Under the pieces are notes generated by a model that was not told the DNA's origin, ran no database searches, and was given only the letters and a program-made list of their open reading frames with translations. A program made the translations under genes and the position numbers. Positions 5,963-12,867 of a stretch of 13,535 bases of DNA are shown here, in pieces (position 1 is the stretch's first letter; every line of letters starts with the position of its first letter). Location of the stretch: the NCBI GenBank assembly GCA_040755215.1, contig JBFMBG010000080.1, forward strand, positions 1-13,535, written 5' to 3'. Source of the stretch: JAIMBK01 sp040755215 (GTDB lineage: Bacteria > Bacillota > Desulfotomaculia > Desulfotomaculales > Nap2-2B).

Positions 5963-7984
5963 CTATTTTTCGCCCTCGGCCGCCGCCTTCGCTTTCTTGA
6001 TGATTTCCTCGGCCAGGTAGGCCGGAACTTCTTCGTAGCTGCTAAACCGCATGCCGAAAGAGCCCCGCCCTTGCGTCATGGACTTTAAGTCAATGGCGTA
6101 GCGGGTCAGCTCGGCCAGCGGTACCAGGGCCTTGATCTTCGTCTTTTTTCCGGCCGGTTCCATCCCCAGGATGCGGCCGCGTTTGGTGTTAAAGTCGCCG
6201 ATGACGTCCCCCATGAAATTCTCCGGCACCGTTACTTCCACTTCCATAATCGGCTCCAGGAGGACCGGGTTGGCCTGCTGCGTCCCCTTTTTAAAGGCCA
6301 TGGAGGCGGCGATTTTAAAAGCCAGCTCCGAGGAATCCACGGGGTGATAGGAACCATCGTACAGGATCACTTTTACGCCCGTAACGGGGTAACCGGCCAG
6401 GACCCCCTCCTGCATGGCCTCCCGGACCCCCTTTTCCACGGCCGGCACGTACTGCTTGGGTACGGCGCCGCCGAAAATTTCTTCGCCAAACAGGAAGGGT
6501 TCTTCCGTTAACGGCTCCAGGCGCAGCCAGACGTGGCCGTACTGGCCGCGGCCGCCGGTCTGCTTCTTGTACTTCCCTTCCACCTTTACTTCGCTGCGGA
6601 TCGTTTCCCGGTAAGGAACTTTCGGCTCTTCGATCGTCACGTCGGCGCCGTACTTACGCCGCAGCCTTTCCACCAGAATGTCCAGGTGCATTTCACCCAT
6701 GCCGGTCAACAAAGTTTGCTTTGTCTCCGTATTCTTCTCCACCCGGACGGTGGGATCTTCTTCTAAAAGTTTGGCCAGGGCGTTGCTCAACTTGTCCTCG
6801 TCGCCCTTGCTCTTCGGCTGAATGGCCACCGTTAAAGTAGGCTCGGGGAATTCAATGCCGGGTAATTTTACCGGGTGGTCTTTATCGCATAAGGTATCGC
6901 CCGTGCCGGTTTCCTGCAACTTAACCAGAACCGCCAGATCCCCGCAGTTAACTTCGTTGACCGGGGTGGAACTTTTGCCCCGCACAAATAAAATCTGGCC
7001 GATTTTTTCCGTCTTTTCTTTAGTGCTGTTCAAGATTGTGCTGTCCCCGGCGAGCTTTCCGCTGAATACGCGCACAAAATTCATTCTGCCTACGTACGGG
7101 TCGGCCAGGGTTTTAAAAACCAGACCGGTGAACGGTTCATCCCCCTTATCCGCCGGGGGAGGGCAGTAGTTGACGAGCACGTCCATTAAATTGACCACCG
7201 CCATATTTTTCGTGGCCGAACCGCAAAGCACCGGAATGACCTTGGAAGCAGCCACACCCTTTTTCAAGCCGGCCTTGATTTCATCTGCAGTCAGCTCTTC
7301 CCCTTCCAGGTACTTCATCATTAACTCGTCGTCGGCCTCCACCGCCGCCTCGATTAACCTTTCCCGGTGTTCCGCGATGGCCGCGCGCAACTCATCGGGT
7401 ACGGCGGTCTCCTGCGGTTTGCCGTTGGCAAAAATGTATGCTTTCTGGGTAATCATATCCACTACGCCGGAAAAATCGGCGGCCTGGCCGATGGGCAAGA
7501 GCATGGGCGCGAAATTGGCGTTGAACTTCTCTTTAAGTTCGTCCAATACTTTGTAAAAATTTGCATTCTCTCGATCCATCTTGTTGATAAAAACAACCCG
7601 GGGCAAGCCGGCCTCGTTGGCGTAATCCCAGATTACCTCGGTCTGCACTTCTACGCCGTCAACGGCGGAAACGACGAAGAGCAGGCTGTCCGCCACCCTT
7701 AAAACCGCCTTTACGTCGGCGATAAAATCGGCAAAACCCGGGGTATCCAGGGTGTTTACCTTGCAGTCCCGCCATTCGCAAGGCACCAGGCTGGTATGAA
7801 TGGTGATCTGCCGGTTTATTTCTTCAGGATGGTAATCGGCGGTGGTGGTGCCGTCTTCCACCCGCCCCAACCTGGTAATTGCACCGGTATTAAAGAGCAT
7901 CGCTTCGACCAGCGACGTTTTCCCCGCCCCGCCGTGGGCAACCACGCCTATATTTCTAATTTTGCCTGTCTGGTAATTTTTCAA
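5963..7984 (-). CDS. fusA: EF-G-like translational GTPase (EF-G2 / FusA paralogue)
   Basis: The 673 residues have the five-domain plan of elongation factor G. The G domain has P-loop AHGGAGKT (16-23), switch I TTTADYHPEEINRQITI, DTPGFADF (80-87) and NKMD (134-137). Then come domain II, domain III around LLTGMGEMHLDILVERL, domain IV with GRGQYGHVWLRLEP, and domain V with PIMEVEVTVPENFMGDVIGD. Canonical EF-G has AHIDAGKTT and DTPGHVDF; here the P-loop is GGAGKTS and the switch II His that promotes GTP hydrolysis is Phe. These are traits of the second EF-G-like group found in many Firmicutes and Thermotogae, whose role is less clear than translocation by true EF-G. There is no str operon (rpsL, rpsG, tuf) around it, which also speaks for a paralogue. 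The TTG start has AGGGGGT about 8 nt upstream and an in-frame TAA just before; no other start leaves the P-loop intact. Confidence 0.93.
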   Translation of the reverse strand: MKNYQTGKIRNIGVVAHGGAGKTSLVEAMLFNTGAITRLGRVEDGTTTADYHPEEINRQITIHTSLVPCEWRDCKVNTLDTPGFADFIADVKAVLRVADSLLFVVSAVDGVEVQTEVIWDYANEAGLPRVVFINKMDRENANFYKVLDELKEKFNANFAPMLLPIGQAADFSGVVDMITQKAYIFANGKPQETAVPDELRAAIAEHRERLIEAAVEADDELMMKYLEGEELTADEIKAGLKKGVAASKVIPVLCGSATKNMAVVNLMDVLVNYCPPPADKGDEPFTGLVFKTLADPYVGRMNFVRVFSGKLAGDSTILNSTKEKTEKIGQILFVRGKSSTPVNEVNCGDLAVLVKLQETGTGDTLCDKDHPVKLPGIEFPEPTLTVAIQPKSKGDEDKLSNALAKLLEEDPTVRVEKNTETKQTLLTGMGEMHLDILVERLRRKYGADVTIEEPKVPYRETIRSEVKVEGKYKKQTGGRGQYGHVWLRLEPLTEEPFLFGEEIFGGAVPKQYVPAVEKGVREAMQEGVLAGYPVTGVKVILYDGSYHPVDSSELAFKIAASMAFKKGTQQANPVLLEPIMEVEVTVPENFMGDVIGDFNTKRGRILGMEPAGKKTKIKALVPLAELTRYAIDLKSMTQGRGSFGMRFSSYEEVPAYLAEEIIKKAKAAAEGEK

Positions 7985-8226
7985 AATCCATTACCCCCTA
8001 ATTTTTTAATCTGTTACTGATAATATTTTCCTGCCGCAAATACTTCTATACACCCGGAGCTGGTTAATTGTGGCAAATATACCCGCCTTGGTCTCATCCT
8101 TTAGTTATATTCTACAAACTCCGCTAATATCCTTGTCGCCGCATAGAAATTATCAGGTGCAAAGTTTTTTAAAAAGACACAAAGGGGCTGGCTACATAGT
8201 TAACAGTTCCAGGACATACATATAGC
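7985..8226. other. Divergent intergenic region between the EF-G-like gene and spoVB
   Basis: This AT-richer stretch must hold promoters for both directions. On the minus strand I see only weak vegetative candidates (TATAGA near 8050 with TTGCCA 20 nt upstream) and do not call one. On the plus strand a sigma-E-like element lies at its right end. No hairpin terminator or RNA gene was seen. Confidence 0.5.
8194..8222 (+). promoter_or_regulatory. Candidate sigma-E (sporulation) promoter of spoVB
   Basis: ACATAGT (8194-8200), a 14-nt spacer and CATACATA (8215-8222) resemble the Bacillus sigma-E elements (K-M-ATATT and CATACAAT): five of seven and six of eight bases, with correct spacing. The start would fall near 8229, giving a leader of about 16 nt that holds the ribosome site. 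B. subtilis spoVB is sigma-E dependent, which fits, but the match is imperfect. Confidence 0.38.
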
Positions 8227-8229
8227 ATG

Positions 8230-8235
8230 AGGTGG
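8230..8235 (+). promoter_or_regulatory. Ribosome binding site deciding the spoVB start
   Basis: AGGTGG lies 9 nt before ATG 8245 and 3 nt before ATG 8239. The earlier in-frame ATG 8227 directly precedes this site and has no suitable site of its own. The start is therefore placed at 8245. Confidence 0.55.
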
Positions 8236-8244
8236 AAAATGGAC

Positions 8245-9807
8245 ATGGCCCCCCAGTCTTTCGTATACGGCGCGCTCATCCTGGTCGTGGCCGGCTTTTT
8301 TAACCGGTTGATCGGGTTTATCTACCAGATTTTCATGATCCGGCTGATCGAGCCTGAGGGTGTGGGGCTGTTTAACATGGTCTACCCCATCTACATTATG
8401 GCGCTGGTGTTGGCCGGCGCGGGGATTCCCGTGGCAATAGCCAAACTGGTCGCCGAGGAAGTGGCCAAAAACAACCTCAAGGGAGCCTACCGCATTTTCT
8501 ACACGGCCCTGGCCTATATTTTCTTTACCAGTTTTTTTATTACCTCCCTGCTGATCGCCGGAGCGCCTTTCTTAAAAACGCACCTTTTCCCCCGCCCCGA
8601 TGCCCACGCCTGCTTTTTTGCCCTTATCCCGGCCATTACGATCGTTTCGCTCTGCTCCGCCTTTCGAGGATTTTTCCAGGGCCTGCAACAAATGGCTCCT
8701 ACGGCGGTAACGCAAGTGGCGGAACAAATCGTGCGGATCAGCGCCGGCCTGACCATCGCTTATTTGCTTTTGCCTAAAGGAGTGGCCTATGCTGCCGCCG
8801 GCCTTTCCCTGGGGGTGGTTTGCGGCGAATTCATCGGTTTTATTTTTATCTTGTGGATTTACCTGGCCAGGCGGCCTGTTTTAAGAGCCTTTCCGGGATT
8901 TAAGCCCGAAAGGCTGGGTCTTACCACTTTCCGCATCTTTCAGCTGGCCGTGCCGGTTACCCTGACCAGGTTCATATCCACAGCCCTGCTCTCCATCGAT
9001 GCCTTGCTCATCCCCAGGCGGTTGACAACCTCCGGCCTGTCCTTAAGCGAAGCCACGGCCATGTACGGTCAGCTGGTGGGCATTGCCGAACCGTTATTAT
9101 TTATTCCCAGCATTATTACCATTTCGCTGGCCACCGCCCTCGTCCCCGCCATGAGCGACGCCCTGGCCCAGAACAACCTGCCGCTCGTGCGCGGCCGCTG
9201 CGAAGAAGCCATCCGTTTGACCATGCTGGCCGGGTTGCCGGCCGCCACAGTTTTACTGCTGCTCCCGGAAGAGTTTTGCACCCTGTTTTTTGGCTACGGC
9301 GAGGCCGCCCTGGCCCTGTCCGTCCTGGCTATCGGGGGGCCTTTTCTTTACCTCCAACAAACCACCATCGGCATTTTACAGGGTCTGGGGAGGGCCGACC
9401 GCCCGCTGCAAAACCTGGTAATTGCTTCCCTTTTTAAAATAACCGGCATCTATTACCTGACGGCCATCCCCGGCGTAAATATCCAGGGGGCGGCTTTATC
9501 TTTAGTAACCGGTTACGTGATTATGTCCATGCTCAACTACCGGGATCTGAAATCAATCACCAAAATACGGCCGGACTGGCATTACGTTTTAAGCAAACCG
9601 CTCCTGGCCTCCCTGGGCATGGCCGTCGTAATCTGGCAGGCCAAAGAGAATATCCCGGTGCTGATCGCCTCGCCAGTCTTGCAACTGGCCTCGTCCATGC
9701 TGCTGGGTGGAACCGCTTACCTAGTTTTGCTGGTTATAACGGGCGGTCTGCACATTTACGACCTCAACCGTTTAAAGGAACTCCTGAAATTGTTTACCCT
9801 GCGGTGA
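8245..9807 (+). CDS. spoVB: SpoVB-family lipid II / polysaccharide flippase
   Basis: This is an integral membrane protein of the MOP (MATE-like/MurJ) exporter superfamily, thought to move lipid-linked peptidoglycan precursors across the membrane. SpoVB works in spore cortex synthesis. The 520 residues from ATG 8245 contain some 12-14 hydrophobic helices. They start with the family-typical QSFVYGALILVVAGFFNRLI and RLIEPEGVGLFNMVYPIY, and continue with FRGFFQGLQQMAPTAVTQVAEQ and an IDALLIPRRL segment followed by MYGQL. Length equals that of B. subtilis SpoVB (about 518). ATG codons at 8227 and 8239 are also in frame, but the AGGTGG at 8230-8235 suits 8245 best. It is the first plus-strand gene here, divergent from the EF-G-like gene. 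A related role in envelope polysaccharide export (YkvU/YtgP-type paralogue) cannot be excluded. Confidence 0.9.
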   Translation: MAPQSFVYGALILVVAGFFNRLIGFIYQIFMIRLIEPEGVGLFNMVYPIYIMALVLAGAGIPVAIAKLVAEEVAKNNLKGAYRIFYTALAYIFFTSFFITSLLIAGAPFLKTHLFPRPDAHACFFALIPAITIVSLCSAFRGFFQGLQQMAPTAVTQVAEQIVRISAGLTIAYLLLPKGVAYAAAGLSLGVVCGEFIGFIFILWIYLARRPVLRAFPGFKPERLGLTTFRIFQLAVPVTLTRFISTALLSIDALLIPRRLTTSGLSLSEATAMYGQLVGIAEPLLFIPSIITISLATALVPAMSDALAQNNLPLVRGRCEEAIRLTMLAGLPAATVLLLLPEEFCTLFFGYGEAALALSVLAIGGPFLYLQQTTIGILQGLGRADRPLQNLVIASLFKITGIYYLTAIPGVNIQGAALSLVTGYVIMSMLNYRDLKSITKIRPDWHYVLSKPLLASLGMAVVIWQAKENIPVLIASPVLQLASSMLLGGTAYLVLLVITGGLHIYDLNRLKELLKLFTLR

Positions 9808-9911
9808 AATCCCTTGCTTTACTCGCTCCGCCCGCCGGCTTTTAAGGCAAAGAATTTTCCATACATATTCGGAACGGGAAGAGGGAAAAAATTAACGGGG
9901 AGGTTTTGGGA

Positions 9912-10139
9912 ATGGACGAGGTTACCATTCATTTAGAACCGGTGATTACGGAACAGGATCTGGAACAACTGCGCTCCGCGCTCGCCGAAACGGAACAGGT
10001 GAACGTTGTGATGGAAGCCGCCGATGCCCATCAGGCGGACAGGGTTATGGAAATCCTGGAAGCTGCCGGTTTTGATTACCAGCCCAGGGGGAGCCATGAT
10101 GGAAAATTTTACCATATTATTGCCCGGCGAAAAATTTAA
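9912..10139 (+). CDS. Small alpha/beta protein, unknown function
   Basis: I do not recognise a family. The 75 residues predict a beta-alpha-beta-alpha-beta order: VTIHLEP, TEQDLEQLRSALAE, VNVVMEA, HQADRVMEILEAAGF, and GKFYHIIARRK. This resembles ferredoxin-like or TusA-like small folds, but there is no cysteine, so TusA-type sulfur transfer is excluded. It is acidic overall with a basic end and has no signal or membrane segment. ATG 9912 is chosen because GGGGAGG ends 8 nt upstream; a TTG at 9906 in frame lies too close to it. It starts 104 bp after spoVB and ends 16 bp before the next small gene, with which it probably forms a pair. The segment VVMEA-x8-RVMEILEAAG is similar to part of that neighbour. 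Confidence 0.72.
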   Translation: MDEVTIHLEPVITEQDLEQLRSALAETEQVNVVMEAADAHQADRVMEILEAAGFDYQPRGSHDGKFYHIIARRKI

Positions 10140-10155
10140 TCAAGGAGGTTGGAGG

Positions 10156-10494
10156 ATGCGCTTAATCGCGAGATTGCCGGATAAAAGACAGGTCGGCTTC
10201 CTGGTGGATACTCTGCGCAACCACGGATTTGACCGCCAGGACATGATCATTGCCGACCTGGCCGAGACGGAAGAACAGCAGCGGGACGATCCGGAAGAAA
10301 TCGCCGATGAAATCGCCTTCATCGAAACAGAGCGCGAAGGCTTATGGGAAGCCGGCACTTTTGCCGGCGGGGTGAAAGGGCTCTTTCCCGGCGAGCGGGG
10401 AATTATCGTAGCCGTGGAGACGACCAAAAAAGAAGCCGCGCGGGTCAGGACCATCATGGAACAGGCGGGGGCGGTCGAAATTATCCAGGACTGA
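10156..10494 (+). CDS. Small soluble protein, YflT-like architecture, unknown function
   Basis: No confident family is recognised. The 112 residues begin with a strand-helix-strand unit (LIARLPDKRQVGFLVDTLRNHGF, then MIIADL), have an acidic helical middle (about 37-62) and a Gly-rich turn (AGTFAGGVKGLFPGERG), and end with a second strand-helix-strand unit (IIVAVETTKKEAARVRTIMEQAGAVEII). This split order with a Gly-rich turn is reminiscent of YflT/general-stress small proteins, but this is only a resemblance. ATG 10156 has AAGGAGG 7 nt upstream. The frame is open further upstream, but that part overlaps the previous gene and lacks such a site. The last 14 bp overlap, tail to tail, with the end of surE on the other strand. 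Confidence 0.75.
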   Translation: MRLIARLPDKRQVGFLVDTLRNHGFDRQDMIIADLAETEEQQRDDPEEIADEIAFIETEREGLWEAGTFAGGVKGLFPGERGIIVAVETTKKEAARVRTIMEQAGAVEIIQD

Positions 10495-11251
10495 ATAAGG
10501 ATTTAAGTTTCTCAATTGATCCGTAATCAGTAAGGTCCAGCTGCAAGGGGGTGATGGAAATATAACCGTTCTTGACGGCGTCTACATCCGTCCCGCACGC
10601 GCCTCCGTCGGCTCCTTCCGCTTCTTCTAGAGGCTCTCCGGCCATCCAGTAGTACGTTCTTCCCCGGGGATCGACGCGTTTTTCAAAGATATTTACGTAC
10701 CGGCGGTTGCCCAGCCGGGTTATTTTAACCCCCCGGGGATGCTCCGTCCCCGGGATGTTGACGTTCAACAAAATATTCCGGGGGAGGGCTGCTTCCACCA
10801 GCAAAGGGATAAATTTCCGGATAAACGCGCCGGCCCGGCTGAAGTCCTGATAGCAGTAACTCGCCAGGGAAACGGCCACGGAAGGAAAACCGTTAATGGC
10901 ACCTTCGATGGCCGCCGATACGGTACCCGAATACAGCACATCCGTACCCAGGTTAGGCCCCTGATTAATTCCGGAAACAACCAGGTCCGGCGGTTCGGTC
11001 AGCAAATCCTCGACGGCCAGCTTGACGCAATCGGCCGGGGTTCCGTCAACGGCCCAACTCTGCACCTCGAAACCGGGAATCCTGGTCTTTTTTACGCGCA
11101 GCGGGCGGTGAACGGTGATGCTGTGGCCGGTGGCGCTGCGCTCGCGGTCGGGAGCAACGACCAGCACTTCCCCGAAGTTATTTAAGCTATCCACCAGCAC
11201 CCGCAACCCCCGGGCGTGAATCCCGTCATCATTGCTCAGTAAAATACGCAT
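10481..11251 (-). CDS. surE: 5'/3'-nucleotidase SurE
   Basis: SurE is a metal-dependent cytosolic phosphatase that removes phosphate from nucleoside 5'- and 3'-monophosphates and is linked with stationary-phase survival. The 256 residues carry the whole signature: MRILLSNDDG with metal ligands Asp8 and Asp9, APDRERSATGHSIT with Ser39, GTPADCVKLA, and VVSGINQGPNLGTDVLYSGTV with Asn96. The C-terminal region GTDVDAVKNGYISITPL is also typical. The frame extends to a TTG at 11266, but family proteins start at MRILLSNDDG and ATG 11251 has GGGGGT 5 nt upstream. It is the last gene of the leftward unit, 24 bp after ypmA, and its end overlaps the convergent small gene by 14 bp. Confidence 0.97.
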   Translation of the reverse strand: MRILLSNDDGIHARGLRVLVDSLNNFGEVLVVAPDRERSATGHSITVHRPLRVKKTRIPGFEVQSWAVDGTPADCVKLAVEDLLTEPPDLVVSGINQGPNLGTDVLYSGTVSAAIEGAINGFPSVAVSLASYCYQDFSRAGAFIRKFIPLLVEAALPRNILLNVNIPGTEHPRGVKITRLGNRRYVNIFEKRVDPRGRTYYWMAGEPLEEAEGADGGACGTDVDAVKNGYISITPLQLDLTDYGSIEKLKSLFSPG

Positions 11252-11275
11252 AACAACCCCCGCCAATTAAACAAA

Positions 11276-11461
11276 TCAGATCTCGTAAATGGTGATAACC
11301 ATAACGTCTTTTTCGTTGTCTTTGGTCAGGCCGAACATTAAGCGTTTATGTTTCAAGTTTTTATTTAAAAAATCCACCACTTTGTACAACTCATCATTGG
11401 GTTTAAAAACCCTGGTAGCAATCAGTTCCATTTTATCTTTCGGAAAGGCCTCCGTGCCCAA
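11276..11461 (-). CDS. ypmA: YpmA-like protein (DUF4264)
   Basis: The 61 residues match the small Firmicute family DUF4264, whose B. subtilis member is YpmA. The shared core is ELYKVVDFLNKNLKHKRLMFGL followed by a final strand DVMVITIYEI. The function of the family is not known, and no catalytic residue is evident. TTG 11461 is taken as the start because GGGAGG (11475-11470) lies 8 nt upstream. A Met codon at residue 11 is the only other choice and has no ribosome site at a good distance. It sits 95 bp after folE and 24 bp before surE in the same direction. Confidence 0.87.
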   Translation of the reverse strand: MGTEAFPKDKMELIATRVFKPNDELYKVVDFLNKNLKHKRLMFGLTKDNEKDVMVITIYEI

Positions 11462-11469
11462 AACAAAAC

Positions 11470-11475
11470 CTCCCT
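11470..11475 (-). promoter_or_regulatory. Ribosome binding site for the TTG start of ypmA
   Basis: GGGAGG lies 8 nt before TTG 11461 and settles this start against the internal ATG. Confidence 0.6.
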
Positions 11476-11556
11476 AAAAACAGGATTGAGGAAAGAACGA
11501 ACTGGAATCGCCTCCTTGAACAACGGCGCTGAATGATCCGGCTTCCTTAACGTTAG

Positions 11557-12117
11557 CTAACTTTTGATTAATGCCAGCGCCTCTGCCCTGGTCGCCTCGT
11601 TCCGTTGAAACAAACCCCGCACCGCGGAGGTAACGGTTTTCGAGCCCGGTTTGCGCACGCCCCGCAAGGTCATGCACATGTGCTCCGCCTCGATAACAAC
11701 CAGCACTCCGTAAGGATTTAACTGCGTCATGATGGCGTCGGCAATCTGCGTGGTCAACCTTTCTTGCAGTTGCGGCCGCTTGGAATACCCTTCCACTACC
11801 CTGGCCAGTTTGGAAAGCCCGGTTACCTTCCCGCTCCGGGGAATGTAAGCCACGTGGGCCATTCCGAAGAAGGGAAGCAGGTGATGCTCGCAGATGGAAT
11901 ACATGGGGATGTCCTTGACTAAAATCATTTCTTCGTGGTCTTCCGTAAAATACTTTTCCAGGTGCCTTTGCGGGTCTTCTTCCATTCCGCAAAAAATTTC
12001 TTTATACATCCTGGCCACCCGCGCCGGGGTCTCCCGCAAACCCGGCCTGTCCGGATCCTCGCCAATTGCCTCTAAAATCATCCGTACCGCTTTTTCAATC
12101 TTCGGCTGATCAATCAT
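11557..12117 (-). CDS. folE: GTP cyclohydrolase I (FolE)
   Basis: This zinc enzyme opens and recyclises GTP to 7,8-dihydroneopterin triphosphate, the entry point of both folate and 7-deazaguanine (queuosine) synthesis. The 186 residues show DPDRPGLRETPARVARMY (21-38), SICEHHLLPFFG with zinc ligands Cys76 and His79, VTGLSKLARVVEGYSKRPQLQERLT, and EAEHMCMTLRGVRKPGS with the third ligand Cys148. This is the type IA (Zn-dependent) form, full length. ATG 12117 has AAAGGAGA upstream at normal distance. The gene follows queE by 13 bp, which suggests that here its product feeds at least partly into the deazaguanine route. A 10-bp palindrome GTTAGCTAAC spans its stop codon. Confidence 0.97.
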   Translation of the reverse strand: MIDQPKIEKAVRMILEAIGEDPDRPGLRETPARVARMYKEIFCGMEEDPQRHLEKYFTEDHEEMILVKDIPMYSICEHHLLPFFGMAHVAYIPRSGKVTGLSKLARVVEGYSKRPQLQERLTTQIADAIMTQLNPYGVLVVIEAEHMCMTLRGVRKPGSKTVTSAVRGLFQRNEATRAEALALIKS

Positions 12118-12130
12118 TTTTTTCTCTCCT

Positions 12131-12865
12131 TTACAGCAACCCGAGCACCTTATGAACCTGGGGGACTACCCTTACCTCGGGCAAAAATCGCAGGGCGTGT
12201 TCCTGAAGCAGAAGCAAATGCTCAGGAGCAACCGCCGGTTGATCATTATTTGCCGGCGTCACCGGCTGAATTATTAAAGGGGGGCTACCGGCTTCTTTGA
12301 TTAATTGCAAAGCCATGTCCAGCTCCTGCAGGCTTATCTTTTCGTCAACTACTATTTTCACGAAAACCTGCTTTTCCCTGGCGACGGCCAGAAACTCCCG
12401 GTGTTTTGCCCACAAAGGCGGCACGGCTGCAACGCCGGGCAGCTTGATATCCATGGCAACGAGATCAACCAGGTGAATAACCCGGCTTAGCTCTAGCGGC
12501 AGGCTGCCGTTGGTTTCCAGGTAAACTCCCTGCCGGCACCGCGGCAAAAGCGGAATTAATTCAAGTAGAAATTCGGCGTGCAGAAGGGGTTCTCCTCCTG
12601 TCAAACTCAGGGAATGATGGATTTGCGGATTTAATTTGGCGACCATGGCGGCTGCCTGCGCGGGGGTTAACGGATTAGGAATAAAGGCAAAATCTTTTTT
12701 CCCGGGGGTAAGTTCGCAACGGCAGGACGGGGAAGGATCGACGGGGGTGTCGCAGTAGGCGCATTTTAAATTGCAGCCGGCAAAACGCAAAAAAATTTGC
12801 CGGCAGCCCACATAAAGACCCTCGCCCTGGACGGAAGAGAAAATTTCTTGCAAATGCGCAAACAA
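12131..12865 (-). CDS. queE: 7-carboxy-7-deazaguanine synthase (radical SAM)
   Basis: QueE is a radical-SAM enzyme that contracts 6-carboxy-tetrahydropterin to 7-carboxy-7-deazaguanine on the way to preQ0 and queuosine. The 244 residues start with the family motif EIFSSVQGEGLYVGCRQIFL, then the Fe-S motif CNLKCAYC (31-38, C-x3-C-x2-C), and SLTGGEPLL (87-95) for SAM binding. An insert after the cluster motif (about 42-62) carries two more cysteines (SCRCEL). The frame is open back to 12976, but that part would overlap the DUF366 gene by over 100 bp. TTG 12865 is chosen: it gives the normal N-terminus, lies 2 bp after the DUF366 stop, and GGGGG is 10 nt upstream. QueD and QueC are not in the window. 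Confidence 0.93.
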   Translation of the reverse strand: MFAHLQEIFSSVQGEGLYVGCRQIFLRFAGCNLKCAYCDTPVDPSPSCRCELTPGKKDFAFIPNPLTPAQAAAMVAKLNPQIHHSLSLTGGEPLLHAEFLLELIPLLPRCRQGVYLETNGSLPLELSRVIHLVDLVAMDIKLPGVAAVPPLWAKHREFLAVAREKQVFVKIVVDEKISLQELDMALQLIKEAGSPPLIIQPVTPANNDQPAVAPEHLLLLQEHALRFLPEVRVVPQVHKVLGLL

Positions 12866-12867
12866 GG

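Noticed and set aside
9808..9850. Terminator after spoVB
   Set aside because: Only short GCC/GGC pairings are seen and no T-tract follows a stable stem, so read-through into the small genes is possible.
11552..11561. Palindrome GTTAGCTAAC across the folE stop codon
   Set aside because: It is a lone 10-bp palindrome without promoter or repeats nearby; it may be chance.
11474..11992. Minus-strand open frame of 172 codons overlapping folE
   Set aside because: It runs in another frame of folE, whose zinc ligands and signatures are unambiguous; the AAGGAGG in the folE-ypmA gap has no start codon at suitable distance.
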